Shown here: positions 23,700 to 31,165 of the stretch, piece after piece | Layout of the letters: every line of letters starts with the position of its first letter | Position numbering within the stretch: position 1 is the first letter of the stretch | Source of the DNA: an uncultured Clostridia bacterium | GTDB taxonomy: Bacteria; Bacillota; Clostridia; Christensenellales; Pumilibacteraceae | Length of the DNA stretch: 64,000 nucleotides | Reading direction: 5' to 3' | Assembly: GCA_944372345.1 (NCBI GenBank) | Contig: CALVYT010000009.1 | Span: forward strand, 62,001-126,000 | Position numbers and translations under genes: made by a program | Notes under the pieces: model-generated | What the model was told of the DNA's origin: nothing | What the model saw: the letters and a program-made list of their open reading frames with translations, nothing else | Database searches by the model: none

Positions 23700-24880
23700 G
23701 GCACACTTATAAAGTAAGGCAGACGCGCTTCGGTATCTTACGGGCGCGGCGGGGCGTGCGGAAAAGCATTACGCCTGAACGCCGCAGGGCAAGCGGAGCA
23801 GACGCGGAGCAAACCTTGTCTTTTCCGCCATAGCTGTTTCCGCGAGCAGCAGACAGAGCAAAGCCGCGTCCTATGCCCGTTCGGTTGCGTTTACCGCGTC
23901 TGCCGTTTCACGCATAATAATGACGCCCGCGGCTTGCCGCGGGCGAATAATTTCTTATCTTCTTCCCCGCTGCCGCGGAAGGCAGAGAACGGGGTTCAGA
24001 CGGACAACAGGTATTCCCTCTATCACCCGATACAGCGGAAGGCACAGAGCGGGGTCAGGCGGGCAGCTGCAGAGGGAGCATTCTTCTAAAATTAAAATAT
24101 CTTCTTCCCCGCTGCCGCGGAAGGCAGAGAACGGGGTTCAGACGGACAACAGGTATTCCCTCTATCACCCGATACAGCGGAAGGAGCAGAGCGGGGTCAG
24201 GCGGGCGGCTGCCGAGGGAATATAAAATAGACAGCCGCAAGAATGAAATGCCGCTGCTTTTTTATTGTAATGCTTTTTTACTTTTCGCGCGAGAAGCAAA
24301 AGCACGGCTTTTGCGCTCGGTTGCAGCCGCGGCAAACCCGCAGCGAAAACCGACAATCGGCACGAAGCGGCAGCCGAGATAAATTTATCTTCTTCCCCGC
24401 TGCCGCGGAAGGCAGAGAACGGGGTTCAGACGAACAACAGGTATTCCCTCTATCACCCGATACAGCGGAAGGCACAGAGCGGGGTCAGGCGGGCAGCTGC
24501 CGAGGGAGCATTATTCCCCTCTATTCCCGCTGCCGCGGAAGGCAGAGAACGGGGTTCAGACAAACCTTTATTTTGGCGAAAGCCGTAGAACGGGGTTCAG
24601 AGCGACGGCTGGTGAGGGAGCATACTTGCGTCGCCGTAGCGCGGTAGCGCAAGGCGGAGTATGTGACCGAACACGCAGTCGCTATCAATTCCCGTTATGC
24701 GGCTTTCGCCCGAGGGAGCATACTACTGTCGCCGAAACGTAGCACGAGGCGGAGTATGTGACCGAGCACGTAGTCCGTATCAACCCCGTTATATGCCTTC
24801 CCCTTAATGCGGAAAGCCGCCCGCGCAGCCGCTCGGGCGGCGCTACGCGCCTTCCCCTCAATTAAAATTGACCAGGTTAC
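23700..24880. repeat. GC-rich composite repeat family B, largest copy; no convincing gene
   Basis: About 1.2 kb without a supportable gene. It holds several near-copies of the block CGCTGCCGCGGAAGGCAGAG...ACGGGGTTCAGACGGACAAC...TATTCCCTCTATCACCCGATACAGCGGAAGG (near 23968, 24107, 24401 and 24527), then a block with an imperfect hairpin GGAGCATAC...GTATGTGACC (near 24716-24760). Same blocks recur at 35975-36690, 44620-45205 and 47120-48000, partly at 60495-60780. Short open frames here are kept open only by repeat identity. Confidence 0.8.
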
Positions 24881-24882
24881 GT

Positions 24883-25011
24883 AAAAAACGAGTCCGCCAC
24901 GGATCTGAGTCACATCGGCGAACTCGCTATGATAAGGGGGAAAATGATGAGCTGTTTAAGATAAAACTTCCGAATGTTGCGCTACTGCGCTGACCGGAAA
25001 GTTTTATTTGT
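24883..25011 (-). ncRNA. Probable small non-coding RNA of about 130 nt
   Basis: Promoter TTGACA (25041-25046), 17 bases, TATATT (25018-25023) on the minus strand. The transcript would hold a long stem (ATAAAACTT-CCG pairing with CGGAAGTTTTAT), a C-rich single-stranded piece (ATCATTTTCCCCCTTATCAT) and a terminator stem CGAGTTCGCC / GGCGGACTCG followed by TTTTTT (24883-24926). No ORF of useful size. The C-rich piece could pair with Shine-Dalgarno sequences, as known for several Gram-positive sRNAs. I do not recognise the family. Confidence 0.6.
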
Positions 25012-25355
25012 ACTGTTAATATACCATACGTCAATTACAATGTCAACCGATTTTATGCTGTTTTTCAAAAAAATTTCAAAAATATTTTTTTAACGCCGTA
25101 TTTCGCGTTTCCCCGCCCCGCGCTCCGCCGGCACAATGTCCCGTTCCCCGCCCCGTCGCTATGCGACAAACGCTCTCCTCCCGCGCCGCTCCGCTTTCAG
25201 TAGGTACGCGCGCCTGCCCGGCGGCCGAAAGCAGAACGCTCCAAAAACCCTTACGCATTTCTCCGCCTACGTCAACGGCAAAAGCGGCAAACGAAAGAGC
25301 CGTGCGGAACGCAGAGCGTTCCGCACGGCGGGAGTTGGGTTTGACGAAAGGATCG

Positions 25356-26042
25356 TCAGGTGATGGCTTTATTCCTCGGTCTGATGTAACCGAATATCAC
25401 GAAGCACGCGGCGCTTCCGACGAGCAGCAGCCCGACGATAATGTCTATCGCAATGACAACGCCTTTCCGCCAAGGGGTAACGTTATCGACCGTGGACTCG
25501 TGAGTAAGACCGTTGATAAGGTTACTGTGAGCGCGGGTGTAGTAGTAGCGCTTGTTGATGTCGCGCAGCACCTGCACGAGATCGCCGTCGTCCGTCGAGT
25601 CGATGGTTTTCAGGAGCACGGACGATCCGGACGTGAGGCAGAACCTGTCGCAGCCGGAGACTACGCAGTCAACGGTAGGCTGGTACTCGTTCTCGGAGCC
25701 GCCAGCGTCGGAGAGCTCGAACTCGTTGCCGAACGTGTTGGCGGACATAACGCAGATAACGATCTTAGCCTCGCACTCCTCGGTCGAGTTGAAATCGAAC
25801 TGCACGACGACGGGCTTCGTGTATTCGAATCCGAAACCGCCTTCCGTTTCGCCGACGACGAAGAACTTGTTGGATACGCAGTCTTTCTTGGAATCCACGC
25901 GGCCGTCTGTGATATTCGCGTACTCCGCTTCCAGCCTCGTCGTCGTTTCTTCCTGTCCGCAACCTACGAAGCAGGCGCAAGTCGCAACGACGAGCATAGC
26001 AACGACAGCAAGCATCATCATCACTTTTCCGATGTTTTTCAT
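25356..26042 (-). CDS. Lipoprotein with a C-terminal membrane anchor, unknown function
   Basis: 228 residues from the ATG at 26042, chosen because AAGGAG lies eight bases before it. A signal sequence (MKNIGKVMMMLAVVAML...) ends at a lipobox-like FVGC (C28), with two more cysteines close by (C22, C24). The middle part starts RLEAEYANITDGR and contains VVVQFDFNSTEE, which vaguely recalls the beta-sandwich of carbohydrate-binding modules; this is only an impression. A hydrophobic helix (about 198-220) and basic tail (YIRPRNK) end the protein, so it may be tethered at both ends. No neighbouring gene helps to define it. Confidence 0.7.
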   Translation of the reverse strand: MKNIGKVMMMLAVVAMLVVATCACFVGCGQEETTTRLEAEYANITDGRVDSKKDCVSNKFFVVGETEGGFGFEYTKPVVVQFDFNSTEECEAKIVICVMSANTFGNEFELSDAGGSENEYQPTVDCVVSGCDRFCLTSGSSVLLKTIDSTDDGDLVQVLRDINKRYYYTRAHSNLINGLTHESTVDNVTPWRKGVVIAIDIIVGLLLVGSAACFVIFGYIRPRNKAIT

Positions 26043-26296
26043 CTTTTTTTCTCCTTCGGGCAAAAAAATTATCGATTACGGCCCTGCCCGTGACCGTACT
26101 ATCATAGTACCACTGCCCCTCCCCCCTTCTTTCAAGACCTTTATTGACTACTTTCGGACTTTTTTTGACCATTATGCGACAAATACAAGCGAGAACGCGG
26201 GCGCGCGTTTTTGTGCCGTTTTTTCGCGTTTTGCGGCAAAAAACGCCGACGCGCGGCTTTAAGCGCGCGTCGGAACGCGGCAGACACGCCAAACGC

Positions 26297-26325
26297 TTGC
26301 AAATCGGACGGCGCGGGAGTATAAT
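26297..26325 (+). promoter_or_regulatory. Promoter giving a probably leaderless CPBP mRNA
   Basis: TTGCAA (26297-26302), 17 bases, TATAAT (26320-26325). The ATG is at 26332, where RNA should start, and no Shine-Dalgarno sequence is seen. The -35 region AAACGCTTGCAA is the same as in the promoter at 1238. Confidence 0.72.
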
Positions 26326-26331
26326 ATCGGT

Positions 26332-27156
26332 ATGGCGGAAGAGAGAAAAAAGCGCGCTGCGGCGATATGCGCCGCGGCGGCGACGTTTGCCGTCGGACTG
26401 GGTTTGACCGTGTTCGAGGCGGTCGCGAACGACAAGCTGTTCGGCGGAGATCCGCCCGTCGCGTTCACGCTCGGTATGAGCGCGGCGGAGCGGCTGCTGC
26501 TCGCGGCGGCGGTCGTATGCGTTTCCGTGCTTCTCGGCTTCGGCAGACTGTTCACGCCGCGGATAAAGGGCGGCGTCATAGCGTTTACGGCGGCTGCCGC
26601 CGTCGCGCTCGCCAATTTTCCCTTTTTCACGCTGGCGGGCGGCGAACTGACGTTCACGGCAAACGCGGGCGAAACCGCGCTGTTCCTGCTGAACTGCGCC
26701 GCGATAGGCGCGTTCGAGGAGAGCGCATTCCGCGGACTGCTGCTCCCTCTCCTGTTCGGCGCGATGAAGGACAGGCGTTACGCGGGGATATTTGCGGCGA
26801 TACTGTCCGCCGCCGTGTTCGCGCTGTTCCACCTGCTCAACCTGATCTCGGGAGCGGGCGCGGGCGCGACGCTGCTGCAAGTCGGCTATACGTTTCTGAC
26901 GGGCTGTATGTTCGGCGCGCTGACGCTGCTGACCCGCTCCGTAATTCCCGGCGCGGTCGCGCACGCGCTGTTCGACGTCGGCGGCACTATGACCGCTTAC
27001 GGCGTCGCCGCGGGCGCGAACTGGAACGTACCGTCGGTGGTAATTATGGCGGTCGTATCCGCCGCGGCAGGACTGTATCTCCTTATCGCCACCGTTCGCC
27101 GCACACTTCTTCGCCCCTATATTTTGACGGACGACGAGCCGCGCGGCGACGTGTAA
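26332..27156 (+). CDS. CPBP family intramembrane metalloprotease
   Basis: 274 residues, about eight membrane helices. The family (CAAX protease and bacteriocin-processing, formerly Abi) is marked by EESAFR (E-E-x3-R) near residue 130, FALFHLLN (F-x3-H) near 163 and HALFDVGG near 215, all intact. Members cleave or process membrane or prenylated proteins, and some give immunity to self-made bacteriocins; no bacteriocin genes are near. The mRNA is probably leaderless. It converges on the LytTR regulator gene with a shared terminator between them. Confidence 0.85.
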   Translation: MAEERKKRAAAICAAAATFAVGLGLTVFEAVANDKLFGGDPPVAFTLGMSAAERLLLAAAVVCVSVLLGFGRLFTPRIKGGVIAFTAAAAVALANFPFFTLAGGELTFTANAGETALFLLNCAAIGAFEESAFRGLLLPLLFGAMKDRRYAGIFAAILSAAVFALFHLLNLISGAGAGATLLQVGYTFLTGCMFGALTLLTRSVIPGAVAHALFDVGGTMTAYGVAAGANWNVPSVVIMAVVSAAAGLYLLIATVRRTLLRPYILTDDEPRGDV

Positions 27157-27216
27157 CGCACGCGAAAAAACGCCGGCGCGCCCTCAGACCGACACAGCCG
27201 CCGCAATAAAAACACA

Positions 27217-27254
27217 AAGCTCCGCGAAAAGCCGATCTTTTTTACGCGGAGCTT
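27217..27254. terminator. Bidirectional terminator between CPBP and LytTR genes
   Basis: Stem AAGCTCCGCG / CGCGGAGCTT with an 18-base loop, between convergent genes. Confidence 0.75.
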
Positions 27255-27269
27255 ACGCTTTTCGGCTGT

Positions 27270-28001
27270 TCAGATATTGTCACGCCAGAACTCGTTGAGG
27301 ATACGCACAAAGTCCTTTTTCCTCGGGTGGCTGATGGCGAGCCCTTCCGGCTCGCGGCTGCCGTCCGCGCCCGAAACGAACACGGTGTGCCCGCTCATCC
27401 CCGTGACGCAGCGCAGGTTGACGATACAATAGTTGCTGCACCGAGCGAAGCCCGCGGCGAGCAGCGCGTTCTCGTATTTTTTCAGCGCGCCCCGCCCCGC
27501 AACCACGCAGTCGCGCATATGGAACGTGAGCGTGTGCCCGGATACTTCGGCGTAGCGTATGTCCGCCACCGCTATGCGCTTGACGGTATCGCCGTCGTTC
27601 ACCGTCAGCTGCGATTCGCCGCGACTGCGCAGCCTACGGAATATCCTGCCCACTTTAAGCGAAAAGTCGCCGTACGATACGGGCTTGACTATGAAGTCGG
27701 AAGCGTCCACCTCATAACCGCGGATGGCGTACTGCGCCATATTCGTCACGAAAACGATGGATACTGAAGTATCCGTCCTGCGCACCTGCGCGGCGAGCGC
27801 CATGCCGTCGACGTCGGGCATTTCGATGTCGAGCAGCAGGAGATCGCACGCGTCCCTGCCGAAGCGGTTCAGAAACGCGGGCGCGCCGTCGTAGCATTTT
27901 ATCTCGACGGGCTCCCCGACCGAGTCCGCGTATTTTTTCATATAGACGACGAGCTGCTCGCGCGCGGAAAGCTCGTCGTCTACGATCGCCACTTTGATCA
28001 T
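27270..28001 (-). CDS. LytTR-type response regulator
   Basis: 243 residues. The receiver domain (about 1-120) has the acidic pair in IVDDE, the phosphorylated aspartate in LLLLDIEMPDVDG (about residue 57), and the FVTNMAQYAIRGYEVDASDFIVKPV end. A LytTR DNA-binding domain follows (about 140-240; RIAVADIRYAEVSGHTLTFH ... FARCSNYCIVNLRCV). Such regulators act with membrane histidine kinases of the AgrC/LytS type; no kinase is next to it, so it is an orphan here. It has its own TATAAT box about 30 bases upstream. Confidence 0.93.
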   Translation of the reverse strand: MIKVAIVDDELSAREQLVVYMKKYADSVGEPVEIKCYDGAPAFLNRFGRDACDLLLLDIEMPDVDGMALAAQVRRTDTSVSIVFVTNMAQYAIRGYEVDASDFIVKPVSYGDFSLKVGRIFRRLRSRGESQLTVNDGDTVKRIAVADIRYAEVSGHTLTFHMRDCVVAGRGALKKYENALLAAGFARCSNYCIVNLRCVTGMSGHTVFVSGADGSREPEGLAISHPRKKDFVRILNEFWRDNI

Positions 28002-28059
28002 AACAAACCGTCCTTATCTTTTATTATAACACGCGATAAGGAAAATTTCCATAATATCA

Positions 28060-28097
28060 GCAGAGTGCGGGCGGAAAATTTTCCGCTCGCACTCTGC
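28060..28097 (-). terminator. Long hairpin after the Ig-like protein remnant
   Basis: Stem GCAGAGTGCGGGCGGAAAA / TTTTCCGCTCGCACTCTGC with one mismatch, 5 bases from the stop codon of the gene at 28103. Confidence 0.7.
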
Positions 28098-28102
28098 CCG
28101 CA

Positions 28103-28798
28103 TTACTTTTTGCGCCTGCCGCGGACGGCTGCGACGACCGTCGCGGCTATCCCGACGGCAAGTCCCGCCGCACCGAGCGCGATACCTACAATGCCGAGCG
28201 TCGCGCCGAACTCCTGCGCCCGACCGATAGCCCCGTCGGGATCGGGCACGCGCACAGTCACGGAGCCTGCCGGCTCGTAAACATATATCGTGAACTGTTT
28301 CTCGTCGCTTATCGCGCCGTCGGCGGAAGCGACCACGGTGAACTGCCAGCAGCCCGCCTCTGTCGGCGCTCCCGAGATCTCGCCGCTCACGGACAGCGTC
28401 AGACCTTCCGGCAGAGCGGATCCGTCTTTGATCGCGTAACTGACCGAAGCCGCGCCGCCCGTGTTATCCACGTTCGCGTAATATCCCTCTCCCACCTTGC
28501 CGTCGGCAAGAGCGGAGGAAAGGAAAGGCGATATGCCCAGCCCCACTTTCAGCCCGAACTCGGCGGAGACGGACTCCGCAAACGGAGCGGAAGCTATAAC
28601 GGTGATGACGGAGTCGCACGTTTCCGCGGGCATGCCCACGATATATCCGTCCGCCGTCAGCCGCAGTCCCTCGGGCAGTTCGCTGCCCGCGCCGACGAAC
28701 GGGATAAAACGCAATAAACGCCGACCGAACGCGACGGGAAGCAAAACAATGCGGCATTTGTCCTTACCCGCGCGGATTTTCCTTGACAGACGGCGCAA
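28103..28798 (-). pseudogene. 5'-truncated Ig-like (He_PIG) surface protein remnant
   Basis: The 231-codon frame holds one incomplete and one fuller bacterial Ig-like repeat: (FVGAGS)ELPEGLRLTADGYIVGMP...SVITVIAS and GSALPEGLTLSVSGEISGAPTEAGCWQFTVVAS. A glycine-alanine-rich membrane helix and a basic tail (RGRRKK) follow, as in anchored surface proteins. There is no signal peptide: the first 30 codons (MRRLSRKIRAGKDKC...) are arginine-rich and unlike any export signal, and the first Ig repeat lacks its beginning. So this is most likely the 3' end of a larger surface protein gene whose 5' part was lost. A short live product is possible but less likely. Confidence 0.6.
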
Positions 28799-28811
28799 AA
28801 ACGGGTAAAAT
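28783..28811 (+). promoter_or_regulatory. Strong promoter pointing toward the tRNA-Arg gene
   Basis: TTGACA (28783-28788), 17 bases, TAAAAT (28806-28811). The tRNA begins about 190 bases further on; the 190 bases hold no gene. The promoter overlaps the start of the truncated surface protein frame on the other strand. Confidence 0.6.
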
Positions 28812-29003
28812 ATATATCTGTCGGCAGAAATCGGAACGCCGGCGGCGAATGTTGCGACGGTCGGCGCGATCGTGACGACGATCGATATGCGGCGGCGCTT
28901 TGCCCGCGCACGCAGACGCTTCGACGCGCGCCGTACATTCCCCCGCTTATCGCGCCGGAAATGCCCCGACAGCCGACGCGGAATAATAGATATAACAGAT
29001 ATG

Positions 29004-29078
29004 CACTCGTAGTATAACGGATAGAACGGTGGCCTCCGGAGCCGCAGATTTGGGTTCGATTCCCAACGAGTGCGCCAA
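29004..29078 (+). tRNA. tRNA-Arg (anticodon CCG), CCA encoded
   Basis: Acceptor GCACTCG (29004) pairs with CGAGTGC (to 29074), discriminator G, then CCA. Anticodon stem GTGGC/GCCGC holds the loop CTCCGGA with anticodon CCG. T-arm GGGTTCGATTCCC is standard. A hairpin AATACCCCCGC / GCGGGGGTATT follows directly as a likely terminator. Confidence 0.95.
29060..29077 (+). repeat. att-like repeat, copy within the tRNA-Arg 3' end
   Basis: The 18 bases ATTCCCAACGAGTGCGCC at the tRNA 3' end are repeated exactly at 29215-29232, in the same orientation and 155 bases away. Duplication of a tRNA 3' end is the usual mark of site-specific integration. Confidence 0.75.
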
Positions 29079-29214
29079 TACCCCCGCCTTGCGCGGGGGT
29101 ATTCACGTACCCGTCGCGGCAGCGAACCTTTTGACTCGACAGAGGCAAAACGGTTCGCTCAGCCGAGCAATGCGCAGCATTGCGAACGCCACAAGGGCGC
29201 GAAGTGCCCGCAGT

Positions 29215-29232
29215 ATTCCCAACGAGTGCGCC
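29215..29232 (+). repeat. att-like repeat, second copy of the tRNA-Arg 3' end
   Basis: Exact copy of 29060-29077. The A+T-rich ABC-F resistance gene begins beyond it. No integrase is present in the window and no third copy was seen up to leuS. Confidence 0.7.
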
Positions 29233-29237
29233 TCCTA

Positions 29238-29277
29238 AAACGTGAGCTGAACCTTATCGGTTCAGCTCACGTTTTTT
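29238..29277. terminator. Terminator after the ABC-F resistance gene
   Basis: Perfect stem AAACGTGAGCTGAACC / GGTTCAGCTCACGTTT with loop TTATC and a T-run on the plus strand; the A-run on the other side makes it bidirectional. Confidence 0.88.
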
Positions 29278-29293
29278 ATGGCGGAAATTACGT

Positions 29294-30772
29294 TTACAGT
29301 TTAACGGTTTTCGTTGCAATCAAATTCCGGAACGCTTTATCGTGTTCGACAAAAATCATTGTAGGCTGAAATTCTTTGAGCAGTTTTTCGATTTGAATAC
29401 GGGAATAAATGTCGATAAAATTCAACGGTTCGTCCCAGACATACAAATGCGCTTGCTGACAAAGACTCATTGCAATTAAAGTTTTTTTCTTCTGTCCGTC
29501 CGAAAAATCCGATATATCCTTTCCGAACTGTTGCCTGTCAAACCCCATTTTATGCAGAATGGCTTTGAACAGGCTTTCATCCGTATGATGCGAAACCGCA
29601 AAATCGGCAAGCGTTCCGCGTAAGTGCGAGGTATCCTGCGGAACGTAGGATACGGTAATACCCGAACCTCTTTCTATCGTTCCGCAATATTCTATCGGTT
29701 GCCCGCACAACAATTTCAATATACTGCTTTTACCCGAACCGTTATTACCTTCAAGAGCGATCCTGTCGCCGCGCATAATTTCAAACGTTACGGGTGAACA
29801 TACCGCTTTATCGCCATAAAACGGAACAACGGCGGAAAGATAGATCAGCCGCTCGGAACGGTATGTCAGCGGTGAGATCTTAAGACTGCTTTCAACCTCG
29901 ATATTTTTCAGCAATGTCGATTTTTGTTCAATTTCTTTTCGTTGCCTTGCCTCTGCGACCTTTGCTCGTTTCATCATCTTAGCCGATTTATGTCCGATAT
30001 ATCCTCTATCCGGTTTTAATCCGGAATCCGATCTTCCGTATTTTGTTTTTTCCGTTTTATCCGCCCAAGCGGCAGTGCGTCTTGCCGTTTCTTGCAGACG
30101 CTGAATATCGTTTTGCAGCCGGATATTTTGTCTGCGTTCGAAATCCTGCTGTCTTTCGAAATTTTCCATATAGGAAGAACAGTTCCCGCTATGGACCTCG
30201 ATATCGGAACGATTTATGGAAAGTATATGGTCAATGCACCCGTCCAAAAAATATCTGTCATGGGATACCAATATAAAACTTTTTTTCTTGCGCAAATATG
30301 CCGAAACCAATTCTCTTGCTCCGGCATCCAGATGATTTGTGGGCTCGTCTATAAGCAGGAAATGCCCCTCGTTCAAAAACAATGCCGCAAGCAAAACCTT
30401 TGTCTGTTCTCCGTTCGATAATGTATCAAAAGGTCTGTATAAACAATCGTCCTTTACTTCCAAATAAGATAATTCGCGTGTAATTTGCCAATCTTCAAAC
30501 ATCGGACAGATTTCCCGTAAAACCTCTTTCGTCAATTTGCTTTTATCAGGTACGCTGTACGGGAAATAATCAAATTGTACGGAAGCGGTTATTTTTCCGC
30601 TGTATTGATATTTATTTTGTAAAAGATTTAAAAAAGTTGTTTTTCCTCTGCCGTTTCTGCCTATAAAACCGAGTTTCCAATCCGTATCTATCTGAAAACT
30701 GACGTTTTCAAATATATTATCGAAACTCGACGGATAAGCGAAAGTAAGATTTTCTATTTTAATAACCGACAT
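29294..30772 (-). CDS. ABC-F ribosomal protection protein, Lsa/CplR-like (antibiotic resistance)
   Basis: 492 residues from the ATG at 30772 (AAGGAGG eight bases before). Two ATPase domains: Walker A GRNGRGKTT and LSNGEQTKVLL with DEPTNHLD in the first, GNNGSGKSS and FSDGQKKK with WDEPLNFID in the second. The phrases DTDWKLGFIGRNGRGKTTFL and the WDEPLN motif match Lsa(A)-type proteins. Such proteins remove lincosamides, streptogramin A and pleuromutilins from the ribosome. The gene is clearly A+T-richer than its neighbours and lies beside an att-like duplication of a tRNA gene, so it was probably acquired. An attenuator leader precedes it. Resistance in this host is inferred, not shown. Confidence 0.88.
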   Translation of the reverse strand: MSVIKIENLTFAYPSSFDNIFENVSFQIDTDWKLGFIGRNGRGKTTFLNLLQNKYQYSGKITASVQFDYFPYSVPDKSKLTKEVLREICPMFEDWQITRELSYLEVKDDCLYRPFDTLSNGEQTKVLLAALFLNEGHFLLIDEPTNHLDAGARELVSAYLRKKKSFILVSHDRYFLDGCIDHILSINRSDIEVHSGNCSSYMENFERQQDFERRQNIRLQNDIQRLQETARRTAAWADKTEKTKYGRSDSGLKPDRGYIGHKSAKMMKRAKVAEARQRKEIEQKSTLLKNIEVESSLKISPLTYRSERLIYLSAVVPFYGDKAVCSPVTFEIMRGDRIALEGNNGSGKSSILKLLCGQPIEYCGTIERGSGITVSYVPQDTSHLRGTLADFAVSHHTDESLFKAILHKMGFDRQQFGKDISDFSDGQKKKTLIAMSLCQQAHLYVWDEPLNFIDIYSRIQIEKLLKEFQPTMIFVEHDKAFRNLIATKTVKL

Positions 30773-30792
30773 TGACGAAACCTCCTTGATAA

Positions 30793-30984
30793 CAAAAAGA
30801 ACTATGAGAAAGCAATCCTCACAGTTCAATCAATGCTCAGAATAATTTTCTGTTTGCGATCGAGATACGGACGGATCTGACTTTCCTGCAATAACGCAAG
30901 TCCCGAAAGTACAATCGCTTCCCGAACTTGCGATATAACATTCAGCAAGAAACTTTGATCACTCCGTTCACCTCGAAATTTATT
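30793..30984 (-). promoter_or_regulatory. Attenuator leader of the ABC-F gene
   Basis: About 190-base leader. A terminator hairpin AACTGTGAG / CTCATAGTT with CTTTTTG behind it (30793-30826) would stop RNA before the gene. Upstream is a competing-looking stem CGCAAGT / ACTTGCG (30895-30932) and a possible six-codon uORF starting GTG at 30962 (MIKVSC). Terminator-plus-uORF leaders are established for antibiotic-induced ABC-F genes in Gram-positives. The uORF is a guess. Confidence 0.6.
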
Positions 30985-30990
30985 GTTTAT

Positions 30991-31019
30991 ATTATAGCAG
31001 ATATTTATTCGATAAGCAA
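30991..31019 (-). promoter_or_regulatory. Promoter of the ABC-F gene
   Basis: TTGCTT (31014-31019), 17 bases, TATAAT (30991-30996) on the minus strand. Confidence 0.72.
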
Positions 31020-31044
31020 GAAGTTTAACATATAAAAACGATAC

Positions 31045-31077
31045 GCGCCCGAAAAGTCGGACAAACTTTTCGGGCGC
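31045..31077 (-). terminator. Terminator of leuS
   Basis: Stem GCGCCCGAAAAGT / ACTTTTCGGGCGC, followed on the minus strand by GTATCGTTTTTATA. Confidence 0.85.
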
Positions 31078-31165
31078 ATAATTTACGTTAAAAAATAGAA
31101 AGTTTAATATTGCGGATATGCGTCGGGCGAGCGACGCGTTGAACGCCCGTGCGGGTACCGAACCG

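Noticed and set aside
24695..24913. Minus-strand frames with ARAAARAAFRI-like peptides (also near 36358-36750 and 47704-48006)
   Set aside because: They lie in repeat family B, have no ribosome binding site, and the shared peptide simply follows from repeat identity and low-complexity GC-rich sequence.
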